Assembly (NCBI GenBank): GCA_905215505.1 | Contig: CAJMPU010000014.1 | Location: 4,349-68,348, forward strand | DNA: 64,000 nucleotides | Direction of reading: 5' to 3' | Source of the DNA: an uncultured bacterium | GTDB taxonomy: Bacteria; Actinomycetota; Coriobacteriia; Coriobacteriales; Coriobacteriaceae | Shown here: one piece after another, positions 33,895 through 41,965 of the stretch | Position numbering within the stretch: the first letter of the stretch is position 1 | Layout: each line of letters starts with the position of its first letter | Notes under the pieces: model-generated | The model's input: the letters and a program-made list of their open reading frames with translations, nothing else | Database searches by the model: none | Told to the model about the DNA's origin: nothing | Program-made: the position numbers and the translations under genes

Positions 33895-34129
33895 TAATAA
33901 TTTTTTGTTATCAGACTATTCTTCAGCTGAGATAATGCATTTCCGCAGGTCAGGAAAGTGTCTGGTCAAAATAACATCTAACTTTTCTTTTGGTCAACCG
34001 TTTACCGCCAAATTCCTACCGTTCGTCTGTATTACGCAATGTACCTGCGGATATACGAGATGAAGAGTAGCGTGTTACCATGAGAAAAAATTGTTATGAA
34101 CCTTCCGATTTCACCCAAAGGAGTTGCCC

Positions 34130-34786
34130 GTGAACGAGACCGTACGTCGCTTTTTGCCGATGGTCGATTTCCTGGAGCAGATACTCGGTAAGAACAGCGA
34201 GATCGTCCTGCACGATTTCTCGGATCCCGACCACGCCATCGTCGATATTCGCAACGGCATCGTGAGCGGCCGTAAAGTCGGCGGTCCCGCCACCGATCTG
34301 GCGCTCAAGATCATGCACGACCCCAAGTATCGCGACCTGCCGTTTATTACGGGCTACGAGGGGCGCGGTGCCGGTGGCAAGACGTTGGAGTCCGCGACGT
34401 TCTTTATCCGCGAAAATGACGAGATCGTCGGTATGCTCTGCGTCAACACCGACCTCTCGACCGTGCGCTCCATCAACGCCATGGCGCAGCAGCTCATGGC
34501 ATGCTTCGACGCGGCGCCGACGCGCACGGAGCCCGCGTCTATCGAGGTCGAAAGCCTTTCGGAATCTACACAGGAGCTCATCGACCGCAGCATTGCCGAG
34601 TTGCTGAGCGCGCGCGGGCTGGATGTAGCGTCGCTTGGTCAGAGCGACCGCGTGGACGTCATTCGCCACCTTAACGGCAACGGGGTGTTCATGCTCAAGG
34701 GCGCTGTGGCCTGCGCCGCCACCGCGCTGGGCATTTCGGAGCCCAGCGTATACCGCTACCTGCAAAAAGTCCGCAAGGAAGGCTAA
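34130..34786 (+). CDS. YheO-type PAS/helix-turn-helix regulator, second copy
   Basis: This 218-residue protein is a paralogue of the regulator at 18128: YheO-like PAS domain at about residues 5-110 (EIVLHDFSDPDHAIVDIRNG, VGMLCVNTDLSTV) and a C-terminal HTH (about 168-216, RVDVIRHLNGNGVFMLKGAV...SEPSVYRYLQKV). The GTG at 34130 is chosen because AAAGGAG lies 6 nt upstream; an in-frame TTG at 34124 abuts the ribosome site. It is divergent from the purine permease and probably controls the permease-ssnA-ygfK-xdh half of the cluster. Confidence 0.87.
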   Translation: MNETVRRFLPMVDFLEQILGKNSEIVLHDFSDPDHAIVDIRNGIVSGRKVGGPATDLALKIMHDPKYRDLPFITGYEGRGAGGKTLESATFFIRENDEIVGMLCVNTDLSTVRSINAMAQQLMACFDAAPTRTEPASIEVESLSESTQELIDRSIAELLSARGLDVASLGQSDRVDVIRHLNGNGVFMLKGAVACAATALGISEPSVYRYLQKVRKEG

Positions 34787-34836
34787 CAAGCAAAAAGACT
34801 GCCCCTGGTGGCTCCACAAGCGATCCGTCACTTGAC

Positions 34837-34871
34837 AAAAGACCCTGCAGCTCGCACTGCAGGGTCTTTTT
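34837..34871. terminator. Bidirectional terminator between the regulator and ridA
   Basis: AAAAGACCCTGCAG and CTGCAGGGTCTTTT form a perfect 14-bp stem with a 6-nt loop, with T-runs on both strands. It serves the convergent YheO-type regulator and ridA genes. Confidence 0.92.
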
Positions 34872-34900
34872 GCATGTCATGTTTAGTTGTTGCCAACGCC

Positions 34901-35278
34901 TTAGAAAGCGGCGACGACCTCAATCTCGACCAGACCGCCGGCCGGAAGGGCGGCAACCTGGAAGGCGCTGCGCGCGGGGAACGGGGCCTCGAACTTGGAG
35001 GCGTAGATCTCGTTTACGGCAGCGAAGTCGGCAATGTCAGCCAGGTAGACTGTGGTCTTGACGACATCGGCAAAGGTGGCGCCGGCAGCGGTCAGCAGGG
35101 CCTCGACGTTAGCAAGGGACTGCTTAGCCTGGGCCTCGACGCCCTCGGGCATCTTGCCGGTTGCGGGGTCGATGCCCAGCTGGCCGGACAGGAACACCAT
35201 GTTGCCGGTCTGGATGCCGGGGGAATACGGGCCGATGGCTGCGGGTGCATTATCGGAAGACACGACGGTCTTGCTCAT
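34901..35278 (-). CDS. ridA: RidA-family enamine/imine deaminase
   Basis: A 125-residue protein that hydrolyses reactive enamine/imine intermediates produced by PLP enzymes. Signatures include AIGPYSPGIQTGNMVFLSGQ at the N-terminus, VVKTTVYLADIADF, and the conserved Arg in FPARSAFQVAALP. AAGGAG precedes the ATG. Its position beside the purine/dpaL genes is suggestive, since dpaL releases such intermediates, but the gene is also common elsewhere. A promoter TTGCAT-17-TACTAT lies at 35366-35394. Confidence 0.94.
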   Translation of the reverse strand: MSKTVVSSDNAPAAIGPYSPGIQTGNMVFLSGQLGIDPATGKMPEGVEAQAKQSLANVEALLTAAGATFADVVKTTVYLADIADFAAVNEIYASKFEAPFPARSAFQVAALPAGGLVEIEVVAAF

Positions 35279-35365
35279 GTTTATCTCCTTACAAGTAAAA
35301 GGGAACGGGAGCGCGGCGTTCACACCGGGAGGCACAGTTCGGTCTGAACACCGCGCTTGATTGGG

Positions 35366-35394
35366 ATAGTACTCAAGGTTTCCGCGCGATGCAA
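35366..35394 (-). promoter_or_regulatory. Candidate ridA promoter
   Basis: TTGCAT (35389-35394) and TACTAT (35366-35371) on the minus strand are spaced by 17 nt, about 90 nt from the ridA ATG. The remainder of 35279-35576 is the divergent leader region of ridA and the U32 peptidase, with a TATACT hexamer on the plus strand near 35538. Confidence 0.4.
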
Positions 35395-35576
35395 GATTAT
35401 TATCACGTTGCGAGAATATTTTATCGCCCAACGGTTTCCCCGGACCGCTGAACGGTTCTCATGTGGAGCAGCCAGTCCAAGCTGCTGAAGACTTTATCCC
35501 GCTTGGAACGCGGGCATCGCCTGCCGCGACGGCACCACTATACTTTTGAGTATCTGAGCATTTTGAAAGGCAGGAT

Positions 35577-38072
35577 ATGACCGCAACCGCCAGTCGAACC
35601 ACCAACCGCAGACCCGAGCTTTTGGCGCCCGCCGGAGGGCCCGAGCCCTTTGCCGCCGCACTCGCCGCCGGGGCAGACGCCATCTACTGCGGCATGGGCA
35701 GCTTCAACGCACGCCGCAAGGCCACCAACTTTACCGACGAGGCCTTTGAGCAGGCCTGCCGCGCCGCGCACCTGGCCGGCTCGCGCGTCTACGTCACGGT
35801 CAACATCGTCATCAAGGAATCCGAGATGAGCGATGCGTTGCAGCTCATCCATCGCTGCTCCACGCTGGGCGCCGACGCCTTCATCATCCAGGACTGGGGC
35901 CTGTTCTTTGAGGTCAAGCGCACCATGCCCGGCATCGAGACGCATATCTCGACCCAGGCGAACATCCACGACGACCGCGGAACCCTTTGGTGCCGCGAGC
36001 AGGGCGCCGACCGCGTGACCCTCTCGCGCGAGCTTTCCATCGACGAGATTGCCGCCATCCACGATGCCGCGCCCGATGTGGACCTTGAGGTCTTTAGCCA
36101 TGGCGCCATCTGCTTTTGCTACTCTGGCCTGTGTCTGCTTTCGAGCTTTGCCATGGCGGGACGATCGGCCAACCGTGGCATGTGCGCCCAGCCCTGCCGC
36201 TTGCCCTACGAGCTGATCGACGAGAACGGTCGCTCGCTCTCCCCTGCCGGTCGCGAGCGCGCGCTGTGCCCACGTGACACCAACACCTCACAACTTGTTC
36301 GCCGCCTGTATGACGCCGGCGCCGCGTCGCTCAAGCTCGAGGGCCGCATGAAGGCGCCCGATTACGTGTACTCCATCGTTGATGTGTATCGTCATCAGAT
36401 TGACGATATGCTGGCCGATGTTTCGACCTCTAAGGACGAGGAAGCCGCCCGTCAGCGCCAGCTCAAGCGCTGCTTTAACCGCGACTTTACGCACGCCTAT
36501 CAGGACGGCACCTCGGGCGACGAGATGATGAGCTATGAGCGTTCCAACAACCGCGGACAGATCGTGGGCACGGTGCTGGGCAGCCGCCCGGCCAACCGCG
36601 ATGTGCGCGGCCTCAAGCCCGACGACCGCCGTCGCCGCGCCGCCATCGCCCGCATTGAGCTGTTTGAGCCCGTGGGCAAGGGCGACCTGCTGGAGCTTCG
36701 CCACGATAACGAGTTTGACCAGTTCCTGACCACCATTGCCGCCGATGATGCCGCTGCCGGCGATGTTATCGAGTGTCGCGTGCCCCGTAGCATGCCCGAG
36801 GGCTGCCGCGTCCGCGTGATTCGCAGCCAGCGTGCCATCGACGCCGCCGGCGCCGCGCTCAAGCGCGATGTGCTGCGCCGCCGCGCTGTTGATGTGTCCG
36901 TCGTGGCGCGCCTGGGCAAGCCGTTTACTGTCACACTCACCTGCTGTGACGACCCCGCGCTCACCGCCACCGCCACGGGCTTCACCGTCGAGGCCGCCAA
37001 GACCCGCGCCGTCGAGGCGGCGGACATGGTTGAGCATGTGGGCCGCATGGGCTCCTCGCCCTTTGAGGCAGCGAGCTTTGAGGTGGCGCTCGATGAGGGC
37101 TGCGGCATGGGCTTCTCCGCCGTGCACAAGGTGCGCGCCGCCGCCTGTAAAGCATTGGAGGAGGCCATTCTGGCGCCGTACGCGGAGCGCGCGAAAACGC
37201 TCGAGCTGCCGGCGATTGTCACCAGTGATTCCCGCCCCGCGCCCGAGCACTACCGCGATGAGCCGCAGATCTGCGCCACCGTCACGTCGCTCGACGCCGC
37301 CGAGGCCGCTCGTGCCGAGGGCGCCACGCGCATCTACATGACCACCGACGCACTCGATGCGGCCGAGCTCTCCCCTGCCGATGCATTTGAGCAGGGTATC
37401 GTGCCCGTACTCGACGAGGTCTGCCGCGCCGCCGACCACGAGCGCGTCGATCCCTGGATCAATGCCGGAGCCACCGTCGCCGTCGGCAATATCTCCGAGC
37501 TTGCCCTGGCCGCCCAGGTTGGCGCCACGGCCGAGATTCGCTCTTGCCTGCCCGTGCACAACACGCCTTGCATGGAGGCACTTGCCAAGCGCGGAGCCGG
37601 TGCGTTTTGGCTCTCGCCCGAGATCACGCTCGACGAGATCGTCTCACTCGGCGCCGACGCGCCCGCGGCTCTGGGCATCACCGTCTTTGGCCGGCCGCGC
37701 GTCATGACAAGCGAGCACTGCATCCTGCAGGTGGCCAACGGCTGCATCCACGATTGCGCCAACTGCCGTCTGCGTGCCCGCAAGCTGTCGCTCAAGAATA
37801 TCGACGGAAAGGTCATGCCCGTCCGCACCGACATCCACGGCCGCTCTCGCCTGTACGATGCCTACCCCATCGACCTCACGCCGCAGGTACCACAGTTGCT
37901 CGATGCCGACGTGCGCCGTCTTATGGTCGACGGAACCTTGCTCGAGGCCGATGAGATTGGCCGTGCCGTCGCTCGCGTCCGTCGCGCTGTCGAGGCGGCT
38001 CAAGCCGGCCGCAAGCCGGCCGCCCGCCTGCGCGGCGCCACCTCGGGCTGCATGTTTGTGGGAATTAGCTAA
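35577..38072 (+). CDS. U32-family peptidase / RlhA-like protein
   Basis: The 831-residue protein has the N-terminal U32 barrel (ELLAPAGGPEPFAAALAAGADAIYCG, residues 14-40) and the family signature around EVFSHGAICFCYSGLC (about residues 173-188). Cysteines in CFCYSGLC and CAQPCR could bind metal. Long members of this family (E. coli RlhA/YdcP) act in 23S rRNA C2501 hydroxylation rather than proteolysis. The C-terminal part has a second CxxxCxxC cluster (CIHDCANC). Prephenate-dependent hydroxylation is possible but unproven here. AAAGGCAGGAT precedes the ATG. Confidence 0.88.
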   Translation: MTATASRTTNRRPELLAPAGGPEPFAAALAAGADAIYCGMGSFNARRKATNFTDEAFEQACRAAHLAGSRVYVTVNIVIKESEMSDALQLIHRCSTLGADAFIIQDWGLFFEVKRTMPGIETHISTQANIHDDRGTLWCREQGADRVTLSRELSIDEIAAIHDAAPDVDLEVFSHGAICFCYSGLCLLSSFAMAGRSANRGMCAQPCRLPYELIDENGRSLSPAGRERALCPRDTNTSQLVRRLYDAGAASLKLEGRMKAPDYVYSIVDVYRHQIDDMLADVSTSKDEEAARQRQLKRCFNRDFTHAYQDGTSGDEMMSYERSNNRGQIVGTVLGSRPANRDVRGLKPDDRRRRAAIARIELFEPVGKGDLLELRHDNEFDQFLTTIAADDAAAGDVIECRVPRSMPEGCRVRVIRSQRAIDAAGAALKRDVLRRRAVDVSVVARLGKPFTVTLTCCDDPALTATATGFTVEAAKTRAVEAADMVEHVGRMGSSPFEAASFEVALDEGCGMGFSAVHKVRAAACKALEEAILAPYAERAKTLELPAIVTSDSRPAPEHYRDEPQICATVTSLDAAEAARAEGATRIYMTTDALDAAELSPADAFEQGIVPVLDEVCRAADHERVDPWINAGATVAVGNISELALAAQVGATAEIRSCLPVHNTPCMEALAKRGAGAFWLSPEITLDEIVSLGADAPAALGITVFGRPRVMTSEHCILQVANGCIHDCANCRLRARKLSLKNIDGKVMPVRTDIHGRSRLYDAYPIDLTPQVPQLLDADVRRLMVDGTLLEADEIGRAVARVRRAVEAAQAGRKPAARLRGATSGCMFVGIS

Positions 38073-38087
38073 CCGAAAGGCTTACAC

Positions 38088-38747
38088 GTGAACGAAGAAC
38101 CTCAAGTCCTCTATTGCGACGCCTGGCTCATGGCCATCGACAAGCCCGCCGGCATGATCGTCCACGGCGACGGCACCGGCGAGCGCACGCTCACCGACTA
38201 CGCCAGCGACCTGCTGCTGGCGATGGGCGACGGCTTTGCCGCGACCGATATGCAGCCGCTCAACCGCTTGGACCGTGACACCACCGGCGTGGTGCTGTTC
38301 TCACTCGACAAGCAGACGCAGCCCGCCTTTGACCAGATGATCATCGACCACGCGTTCGAAAAGCACTACCTGGCGCTCGCCGAGGGCAAGATCGACTGGA
38401 ACGAAAAGCTCATCGACAAGCCCATCGCCCGCGACCGTCACGACAGCCGCAAGATGCGCGTCGGCGCCAGCGGCAAGCCGTCTCAAACGCGCGTGAAGGT
38501 GCTCAAACGTCTTAAGAGCCGTCGTGGCCTGCCCACGCGCTCGTATATCGATGTCGAGTTGCTCACCGGCCGCAAGCACCAGATCCGCGTACATCTGGCC
38601 AGCGAGCGCCATCCCCTGGTGGGCGATGACCTGTACGGAACGCCGCGTCCCTGCGGCCTGATGCTCCACGCCCACAGCGTGTCCTTCACGCATCCCGTAA
38701 CCGGCGAGCACATCCACATCGAAGTCCCCTGCCCCTGGGAGCCCTAA
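38088..38747 (+). CDS. RluA-family pseudouridine synthase
   Basis: A 219-residue enzyme isomerising uridine to pseudouridine in RNA. The catalytic Asp is Asp62 in NRLDRDTTG, although the family His before RLD is Asn here. LLTGRKHQIRVHLA and GDDLYG follow. There is no S4 domain. It starts with GTG 15 nt after the U32 gene, so both are likely co-transcribed and may act on rRNA. The target base cannot be told from sequence. Confidence 0.92.
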   Translation: MNEEPQVLYCDAWLMAIDKPAGMIVHGDGTGERTLTDYASDLLLAMGDGFAATDMQPLNRLDRDTTGVVLFSLDKQTQPAFDQMIIDHAFEKHYLALAEGKIDWNEKLIDKPIARDRHDSRKMRVGASGKPSQTRVKVLKRLKSRRGLPTRSYIDVELLTGRKHQIRVHLASERHPLVGDDLYGTPRPCGLMLHAHSVSFTHPVTGEHIHIEVPCPWEP

Positions 38748-38836
38748 ACCACCACAATGGGGACAGGCTTATTTTGGCAGGTTTTATCTGGGAAAACGTC
38801 AAAGCCACCACGATGGCTCAGCCGTGGCGCCAAAAC

Positions 38837-39054
38837 GTCTCGATCTGTAACAGTTAGAACCCATTTTCCGGTCTATCTGTTACAGATCGAGACATTCGAA
38901 TCCCCCGCAAGAGAAAATCTCAATCTGTAACAATAACTCGGCAAAATCGGTCCCAGTTGTTACAGATCGAGACAAAGGGACGGCGCGGTTTGGAAGTATC
39001 TCAGTCTGTAACATCTAGCCCACTTTTAACGGTCCAGTTGTTACAGATTTATAC
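38837..39054. repeat. Array of three 57-bp dyads with 25-nt centres
   Basis: Half-repeats GTCTCGATCTGTAACA and TGTTACAGATCGAGAC alternate in inverted orientation: units 38837-38893, 38917-38973 and 38998-39054. In each unit the centre is exactly 25 nt, and linkers are 23 and 24 nt, giving a period of 80-81 bp. The centres differ but share a CGGT motif. It lies in the convergent region 38748-39152, between the RluA-like gene and the DeoR regulator, with no coding potential. Confidence 0.85.
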
Positions 39055-39069
39055 AAACCGGTAGACAAC

Positions 39070-39106
39070 AAAAGCGGCAACGCCCGGGATGGACGTTGCC
39101 ACTTTT
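39070..39106. terminator. Bidirectional terminator before the deoR-type gene
   Basis: AAAAGCGGCAACG pairs with CGTTGCCACTTTT with one mismatch around an 11-nt loop. T-runs flank it on both sides. It ends the minus-strand oxidoreductase-DeoR unit and can also end transcription from the RluA-like gene. Confidence 0.85.
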
Positions 39107-39152
39107 CTACTGAGAAAACTAAATGGCATTGGCCTTAGCCCGTCCCCTGCTG

Positions 39153-39899
39153 CTAGACCGTGATGACGTTGTCCATTGCCCGGTACTTGGCGGGGACCTC
39201 GCCTGCGGTAATAATCGTTGCGTCGCGGAAGTCCGCGAACTTGACGGGCGCCACCATGCCAAATTTGCTGGCGTCCGAGATTACGTAACGTTTGGCCGTA
39301 TGACGCATCGAGATACGCTTGACCTGCGCCTCCTCGATATCGGGCGCCGTGAAGCCCTGCTCGGTGGCAATGCCGTTAGAGCCCCAAAAGCCGCAGTTGA
39401 AGTTATAGCGGTCTAGGGTTGCCAAGGCATCGGGACCGACGAGAGCCTCGGTCTCAGGCTTGAGCTCGCCGCCCGGCACAACGGTGCGCATGCCGCGCAC
39501 AGCGAGATGCTGAGCATGGAGCACGGAATCAGTCACATAGGTGACATCTTCAAGGTGTGGAAGATGCTCGATGAGCCTGAGCGTCGTCGAACCCGAGTCG
39601 ATGTATACAAAGCTCTCGGGCTCCACAAGTGCCGCCGCACGGGCGCAGATACGCTCCTTGTCGTCGTTATGGAGGTCGCTGCGCTCATTAAGCGTTAGGT
39701 CGCGCGTCACGTGCGCGCGCTCCAGACTTGTCGCGCCTCCGTGCACCTTGGCGATACGGTGTGCTCGGTCGAGCGTCTGCAGGTCGCGCCGAATGGTAGA
39801 CGCCGTCACGCCCAGGGCTTCGGCAAGCTCCGGCACGGTAACCGAGCCGGTCTGCTGAACCATCGACACGATCGCGTTGAGCCTATCTTCCGCTAGCAT
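39153..39899 (-). CDS. DeoR/GlpR-family transcriptional repressor
   Basis: A 248-residue regulator. The N-terminal DeoR HTH is at about residues 5-58 (VTVPELAEALGVTASTIRRDLQTLD) and the C-terminal sugar-phosphate sensor has FVYIDSGSTTLRLIEHL and GPDALATLDRYNF. It starts 3 nt after the stop of a Gfo/Idh/MocA oxidoreductase, so it probably controls its own operon in response to a sugar or polyol phosphate. Candidate half-sites lie at 41030-41155. Confidence 0.93.
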   Translation of the reverse strand: MLAEDRLNAIVSMVQQTGSVTVPELAEALGVTASTIRRDLQTLDRAHRIAKVHGGATSLERAHVTRDLTLNERSDLHNDDKERICARAAALVEPESFVYIDSGSTTLRLIEHLPHLEDVTYVTDSVLHAQHLAVRGMRTVVPGGELKPETEALVGPDALATLDRYNFNCGFWGSNGIATEQGFTAPDIEEAQVKRISMRHTAKRYVISDASKFGMVAPVKFADFRDATIITAGEVPAKYRAMDNVITV

Positions 39900-39902
39900 C
39901 GC

Positions 39903-40982
39903 TTACTCCTCCTCGGGGTACACGACTCCCCAGTCGGCGCGTAGCTTGGTCATCAGCTCCATAACATCAGAAGCATAGCCCAGAAGCTCACGCTTAGAGT
40001 CGTCGCCGGCAACGGCCTTCTCAAGATCGGCCATCTCGTAGCACAGTGCGTAGGCCTCGGTGCCAGCGTGGACCTCCTCGCGGTGACCGTCGGCAGTCCA
40101 CACGATGGTCGCGTGATCGGCACGCGGATATTCGTTGACCTCGATGTAGCACTTGTCAAAGCTGATGATCGAGCGCTTGGGCTGCTTGGAGTGGAGCGTA
40201 AGGCTCACCACGCCCAGCTGCTGTTCGGCATTACGGCAGACGATGCCGCCCGCAACGTCAACACCGGTCTCACAGGTGTTGCCCAGTGAAACGACCTCAG
40301 CGGGCTGGCTTGCCATAAAGAGACGCATGACGGACAGGGCATACACGCCAATGTCGAGCATGGCACCGCCAGCAAGGTTGCGGTTGTAGAAGCGATTGGT
40401 CAGATCGCCGTACTCCTTGTAGCTACCAAAGTTGAGCTGGGCGAGGTTCATGCGACCAAACTCGCCGGCATCCATGCGACGGCGCAGCTCTTGATACAAG
40501 GGCATATGAAGCACCGTGGTGGCGTCCATGAGGACGACGTTGTGCTCGTCGGCGATGGCACGCGCCTCGTCGAGCTCAGCGGAATTGAGGGTAATGGCTT
40601 TCTCGCAGAGCACGTGCTTGCCGGCGGCCAGCGCGTCACGCAGATAGGTGATATGCGTGTTGTGCGGCGTGGTGATATAGACGGCGTCGATGCCCGGATC
40701 GGCGTAGAGGTCCTCAACCGATTCATAGACCTTCTCGATGCCATACTGCTCGGCAAAAGCCTGAGCCTTGGACAGCGTACGGTTGGCGACGCCCGCAAGC
40801 TTGCGGCCGGCAAGAGCGAGAGACTGGGCCATCTGGTTGGCGATAACGCCGCACCCGATCACAGCCCAACGAAGCTCGGGAGCCGTAAAGATATCATCGG
40901 GGAATGGCTTGTCCTGGACCGAAGCGAACGCTGCTTTTGCGGCTGCCGCGGAGTCGAGTGGAGCCTGCTTGGAATCTACCAT
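39903..40982 (-). CDS. Gfo/Idh/MocA-family NAD(P)-dependent oxidoreductase
   Basis: A 359-residue dehydrogenase of sugars or inositol-like substrates. The Rossmann motif WAVIGCGVIANQMAQSLA is at about residues 40-58; the usual EKP is CEKAITLN here. A C-terminal beta-sheet domain follows. The ATG at 40982 is chosen because AGGAGG lies 5 nt upstream; an upstream extension exists without a ribosome site. It is co-transcribed with the DeoR-type gene. Confidence 0.9.
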   Translation of the reverse strand: MVDSKQAPLDSAAAAKAAFASVQDKPFPDDIFTAPELRWAVIGCGVIANQMAQSLALAGRKLAGVANRTLSKAQAFAEQYGIEKVYESVEDLYADPGIDAVYITTPHNTHITYLRDALAAGKHVLCEKAITLNSAELDEARAIADEHNVVLMDATTVLHMPLYQELRRRMDAGEFGRMNLAQLNFGSYKEYGDLTNRFYNRNLAGGAMLDIGVYALSVMRLFMASQPAEVVSLGNTCETGVDVAGGIVCRNAEQQLGVVSLTLHSKQPKRSIISFDKCYIEVNEYPRADHATIVWTADGHREEVHAGTEAYALCYEMADLEKAVAGDDSKRELLGYASDVMELMTKLRADWGVVYPEEE

Positions 40983-41029
40983 ATGTGCCTCCTGTGTCAT
41001 AGAACGTCTTGCATTTCGGATAGCTCTAT

Positions 41030-41155
41030 ATTCGCACAAACACGCGCGTCTGTGCTCGTTTTTGCGTATCTCACCGCTAAACGGTCATTTTTGTCCCGTA
41101 AACGGCGCATCTATACGCATATTCACGCAATCCCACGCACGCAAATACGCACAAA
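41030..41155. promoter_or_regulatory. Repeated half-sites upstream of the oxidoreductase-deoR operon
   Basis: The half-site TTTKTGCGTAT occurs on the plus strand at 41059-41069 and on the minus strand at 41145-41155. A related ATTCGCACAAA is at 41030-41040 and ATACGCAT at about 41114. Inverted TGCGTAT sites of this kind are plausible binding sites for the adjacent DeoR-type repressor. No further gene is seen up to the IS scar. Confidence 0.4.
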
Positions 41156-41251
41156 TGCGAACCGGTCATTGCTCAGAGACAGGGGCTTATGCTTAGAACT
41201 CAAAAGACAGGATGATCCGCTTCGCCTTCGCTCATGGCGCGCTGCAGCTCT

Positions 41252-41320
41252 AAGGACCGTCCCAAACTGCCGACAGAAAAGGAACGTTCCAAACTGCAGA
41301 CAGAAAAAGAACGTCCCCAG
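41252..41320. repeat. 27-bp tandem direct repeat
   Basis: AAGGACCGTCCCAAACTG (41252) recurs as AAGGAACGTTCCAAACTG (41279), each followed by a GACAGAAA segment, with a third partial copy at 41307. The period is 27 bp. It lies between the oxidoreductase promoter region and an IS200 scar. Confidence 0.6.
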
Positions 41321-41389
41321 GCGCCGGCATTTCAAGAGCACTCATTTAAGTCTGCCCCCAATGAGTGGGAGTAATCAGAGACCCTTTGC

Positions 41390-41630
41390 GAGGGAGGCCG
41401 GACGTGGCCTTCCTCGTTTTTATTCATGGACTTTAGTCCGTGCCGCGCGGCACGCGCGGCATAGAAAGCCACCCGCTCAGCGGGTGGAGGCCAATTTCCG
41501 CTACGCGACAAAAACCTTCCCCCTAGCATGAGGATTGTTCAGGTCATCATACTAGGGGGAAGGTGATTGCTGTGGCCCAGAAAGCCAACAGCCTCGCGCA
41601 CACGAAATGGCTGTGCAAGTACCGCATCGC
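41390..41630 (+). mobile_element. IS200/IS605-family left-end remnant with truncated tnpA
   Basis: The subterminal hairpin CCACCCGCT-C-AGCGGGTGG (41469-41487) and a 12-bp stem CCTTCCCCCTAG/CTAGGGGGAAGG (41515-41563) that covers the ribosome site are typical IS200 left-end structures. The transposase start MAQKANSLAHTKWLCKYRI (GTG at 41572) matches the first ~19 residues of the Y1 transposase and then stops matching. A T-tailed hairpin lies at 41390-41421. The element is clearly truncated and inactive. Confidence 0.8.
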
Positions 41631-41849
41631 ACCGAGGTCAAGCTCATCGCCGCCATCGTCGAGAAGCACCCCAAGGTGCGCTTTGCCGCGAGCCGCACCT
41701 CGGCCCACGCCGACCTCTACGACCGTATGGAGCAGGCCCTGTGCGAGCGCGTGGCCAACGCGGTGGAGGTCGTCCGCTCCGACATCAGCCCCGCGCTTCT
41801 TGTCCACACCGGTCCAAACCTCGTGGGTGTGGCGGTCCAGGGACTCTAG
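41607..41849 (+). pseudogene. C-terminal fragment resembling DegV-family protein
   Basis: This 80-codon stretch (reading frame without stop before a TAG at 41847) ends in VVRSDISPALLVHTGPNLVGVAVQGL, close to the DegV C-terminal pattern 'HTGPG..GVA'. The N-terminal two-thirds of DegV are missing and the fragment abuts the truncated tnpA in another frame. It therefore appears to be a gene remnant created by insertion or deletion at the IS. The family call is by eye. Confidence 0.55.
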
Positions 41850-41883
41850 CGGAGGCGGGGCGTCCTGCCCCAAAAACAAATGC

Positions 41884-41933
41884 AAAAGACGAGCACTTCT
41901 TGCCGCTCAATTGGCAAGAAGCGCTCGTCTTTT
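41884..41933. terminator. Long bidirectional terminator downstream of the ROK kinase
   Basis: AAAAGACGAGC/GCTCGTCTTTT pairs over an inner stem CTTCTTGCC/GGCAAGAAG with single-nt bulges, and T-runs are on both strands. It ends the minus-strand sugar operon, 33 nt past the ROK stop. Confidence 0.92.
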
Positions 41934-41965
41934 CTTAACGCGTTGTATGGCGGAGAGAGCGCAAG

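Noticed and set aside
38837..39054. CRISPR array
   Set aside because: Half-repeats alternate orientation, are only 16 nt long, the centres share sequence, and no cas gene is present. Described as a dyad array instead.
41607..41849. Complete small gene
   Set aside because: It has no proper start and matches only the end of a larger family, so it is listed as a fragment.
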